Position numbers and translations under genes: made by a program. Of a DNA stretch of 64,000 nucleotides, positions 62,581 to 64,000 are shown in pieces. Origin of the DNA: Geodermatophilaceae bacterium URHB0062 (GTDB taxonomy: Bacteria > Actinomycetota > Actinomycetes > Mycobacteriales > Geodermatophilaceae); NCBI GenBank assembly GCA_000620185.1, contig KK211087.1, positions 467,373 through 531,372 of the forward strand, read 5' to 3'. Numbering within the stretch: position 1 is the first letter of the stretch; the number at the start of each line of letters is the position of its first letter. The notes below the pieces were generated by a model that was not told where the DNA came from, did not search any database, and saw nothing but the letters and a program-made list of their open reading frames with translations.

Positions 62581-63414
62581 TCAGTCCCCCACCTGGGAGA
62601 CGGCGCGCAACTCCTCGGGGGTGGCCGAGCCGTAGCCGAAGAACTCGAGGTACGCGGGGATCTGCTCGAAGAGCATGTCCTTGCCGACCTGGACCGGGCA
62701 GCCCTTGTCGAGCGCGGCCCGCAGGAACGGCGTGACCTCCCGCTTCATCACGACCTCGCCGACGAAGGTCGTGGGGGCGATGCGGTCGACGTCCATCGGC
62801 AGCGGGTCGTCGTCGTTCATCCCGAGCGGCGTTGCGTTGACCACGAGGTCGTAGCCCTCGGGGTCCTTGGAGCCCGTCGTGACCTCGAGCTGCGGATAGT
62901 GCTCGGTGAGCCGGCCGGCCAGGGCCTCGGAGGCCTGCGCGTAGGGGTCGAACAGGCCCATGGCGGCCACGCCCGCCTCCGCCAGCGACGCGGCGATCGG
63001 CGAGCCGACCCCTCCGTTGCCGACCACCAGGGCGCGCTTGCCCGTGAGTTCGAAGCCCTTGCGCAGGACCCCGCGGACGAAGCCGGTGCCGTCGAACTGG
63101 TCGGCGAGGAGCGTGCCGTCGTCCCGGAGCAGCACGGCGTTGGCTGCTCCCGCGACGGTCGCGGTCGGCGTCACCTCGTCGACCAGGCCCATCGTGGTGA
63201 CCTTGTGCGGCATGGTGACGAGCGCGCCGCGGATGTTGGTCAGCTTGAACAGATACCGGAAGAACTCCGGGTAGTCCTCCGCCTTCACCCCCATGGGCAC
63301 GACGACGGCGTCGATGTCGTTCTTCTCGAACCACGGGTTGTAGATCATCGGCGACTTGAAGGCGAACGTCGGGTAGCCGATGTGTGCGATGAGGGTCGTC
63401 TTCCCGCTGATCAC
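62581..63414 (-). CDS. Shikimate/quinate dehydrogenase-like protein
   Basis: A 277-residue AroE-fold protein from the GTG at 63414, with AGGAGG in front. Catalytic Lys71 in LVTMPHK and Asp108 in DQFDGTGF are spaced as in E. coli AroE (37 residues). The usual SxS/HN substrate motif is changed (TFAFKSPMIYN), and the nucleotide loop is GNGGVGSP followed by LFDP with an acidic residue after beta-2 in place of NRT, which points to NAD over NADP. It fits a catabolic quinate/shikimate dehydrogenase (QsuD type) more than biosynthetic AroE. It is the first gene of a minus-strand operon with the MBL and NDH-2 genes. Confidence 0.88.
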   Translation of the reverse strand: MISGKTTLIAHIGYPTFAFKSPMIYNPWFEKNDIDAVVVPMGVKAEDYPEFFRYLFKLTNIRGALVTMPHKVTTMGLVDEVTPTATVAGAANAVLLRDDGTLLADQFDGTGFVRGVLRKGFELTGKRALVVGNGGVGSPIAASLAEAGVAAMGLFDPYAQASEALAGRLTEHYPQLEVTTGSKDPEGYDLVVNATPLGMNDDDPLPMDVDRIAPTTFVGEVVMKREVTPFLRAALDKGCPVQVGKDMLFEQIPAYLEFFGYGSATPEELRAVSQVGD

Positions 63415-63503
63415 GCGCGCTCCTCCTGCTCGTCGGCCGCACGGCGCGACGGGGCCGCCGCGTCGCCCAGCAGCATCGTGGTCCAGCGCCGGTGGCGGCG
63501 TCC

Positions 63504-63582
63504 CGGGTTCCTGTCCAGCGGGAACCCGCGCGGCCGACCGCCTCCGGCAGGACACCATGCACCGGCCGGTCCGCGGACCGGC
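63504..63582. promoter_or_regulatory. Two dyads in the divergent promoter region
   Basis: The 214-base region between the dehydrogenase and the 3-hydroxyacyl-CoA dehydrogenase holds two dyads: CGGGTTCC/GGAACCCG (63504-63511 and 63521-63528, 9-bp gap) and a perfect 18-bp palindrome GCCGGTCCGCGGACCGGC at 63565-63582. They lie 90 to 170 bases from the dehydrogenase start and 46 or more from the other start, fitting operators for one or two regulators. Confidence 0.45.
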
Positions 63583-63628
63583 GGCCAGCGAGCACGCCAT
63601 CACGGCGGCGGACGACGAGGAGAACCAT

Positions 63629-64000
63629 GGGCGGGAAGGTCGGTGTCGTCGGCGGCGGCATCATGGGGTCGGGCATCGCCGAGGTGGCCGCGAGGTGCGG
63701 CTACGACGTGCTGGTCCGCGAGGTGGACGACGCGGCCGCGCAGTCGGCGGAGCAGCGGCTGCGGAGGTCCCTCGGCCGGGCGGTGCGGGCCGGCAAGTTC
63801 ACCGAGGCCGACCGGGACGAGGCCTGGGCGCGGCTGTCGTTCACGACCGAGCTCGACGAGCTGGCCGGCCGCGACGTCGTGGTCGAGGCCGTCGTGGAGG
63901 ACGAGCGGGAGAAGTCCGCCGTCTTCGCCGCCCTCGGCGCGATCGTCGGCCCGGACTGTCTGCTGGCCAGCAACACGTCGTCGATACCGATCATGAAACT
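63629..64000 (+). CDS. 3-hydroxyacyl-CoA dehydrogenase (N-terminal part)
   Basis: The first 124 codons of a 3-hydroxyacyl-CoA dehydrogenase; the rest is outside the window. It begins with the NAD motif GVVGGGIMGSGIAEVAARCG, has the ED-like stretch VVVEAVVEDEREKSAVFAAL and ends at the catalytic Ser region SNTSSIPI. The ATG at 63629 has GAGGAGA ahead of it. Relatives oxidise 3-hydroxybutyryl- or 3-hydroxyadipyl-CoA, the latter in phenylacetate or beta-ketoadipate pathways. It is divergent from the dehydrogenase-NDH-2 operon. Confidence 0.92.

Noticed and set aside
1-64000. Mobile elements or a transferred island
   Set aside because: I found no transposase, integrase, resolvase or long terminal repeats, and base composition looks even by eye across the window.

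Overview
The window is very GC-rich with strong G/C third positions, frequent GTG starts and many GTGA/ATGA overlaps. It carries actinobacterial families (DUF3043, FtsH with a long basic N-terminus, large LuxR-type ATPase regulators, a QsuB-like dehydratase). It looks like chromosomal sequence of a high-GC actinomycete, possibly Geodermatophilaceae or Pseudonocardiaceae; the genus cannot be fixed from sequence alone. I see no insertion sequence, prophage, CRISPR array, rRNA or tRNA gene.

Layout: (1) 0-13 kb: the start of a sugar-binding lipoprotein, a metallo-beta-lactamase-fold hydrolase, a large LuxR ATPase regulator, two related epoxide hydrolases, a thioredoxin-like protein that has lost one cysteine, FtsH, a three-gene redox cassette (molybdenum oxidoreductase, ferredoxin reductase, DUF6510 zinc ribbon) and an alpha/beta hydrolase. 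(2) 13.3-25 kb: a cell-envelope glycan block. A four-gene operon with overlapping ends (MGDG-synthase-like glycosyltransferase, polysaccharide deacetylase, DMT permease, GT39 glycosyltransferase) reads away from an OmpR-type two-component pair. A second operon (GT87, GT2-GtrA, response regulator, kinase) converges on that pair. (3) 25-34 kb: a short operon with a patatin-like lipase, an unknown 48-residue peptide and a GNAT acetyltransferase, possibly preceded by a 19-codon leader; then an SDR, an App1-type phosphatase, a Kup potassium transporter, a Bcr/CflA efflux pump with a divergent LysR, and a hydrolase. (4) 34.5-39.7 kb: a polyhydroxyalkanoate (PHA) block with two PHB-depolymerase-like esterases, a ribbon-helix-helix regulator, a short PhaC-like enzyme, a phasin and its neighbouring XRE regulator. 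A full-length PhaC lies 11 kb further on. (5) 39.7-50.9 kb: LacI and a divergent MFS carrier, then a long minus-strand run (LuxR ATPase, two MhpD-type hydratase/decarboxylases, DUF2218, RidA, sugar isomerase-like, GNAT) that looks like the lower part of an aromatic degradation pathway, plus LysR and IclR regulators. (6) 50.9-64 kb: PhaC, a CorA-like transporter, then a quinate/shikimate catabolic block (QsuB-like 3-dehydroshikimate dehydratase, Gfo/Idh dehydrogenase, type II dehydroquinase, MHS carrier, shikimate/quinate dehydrogenase). An NDH-2, a 58-residue membrane protein and a metallo-beta-lactamase protein are interleaved, and the window ends inside a 3-hydroxyacyl-CoA dehydrogenase.

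The genes suggest a soil heterotroph that takes up plant-derived shikimate or quinate and funnels it to protocatechuate, handles aromatic ring-fission products, and stores excess carbon as PHA. The best-supported new observations are regulatory DNA (11-bp-phased repeats at a response regulator, a dyad around the phasin promoter, a repeat cluster at the CopG gene, palindromes at the quinate genes) and the small-peptide operon near 25.1-27.1 kb.
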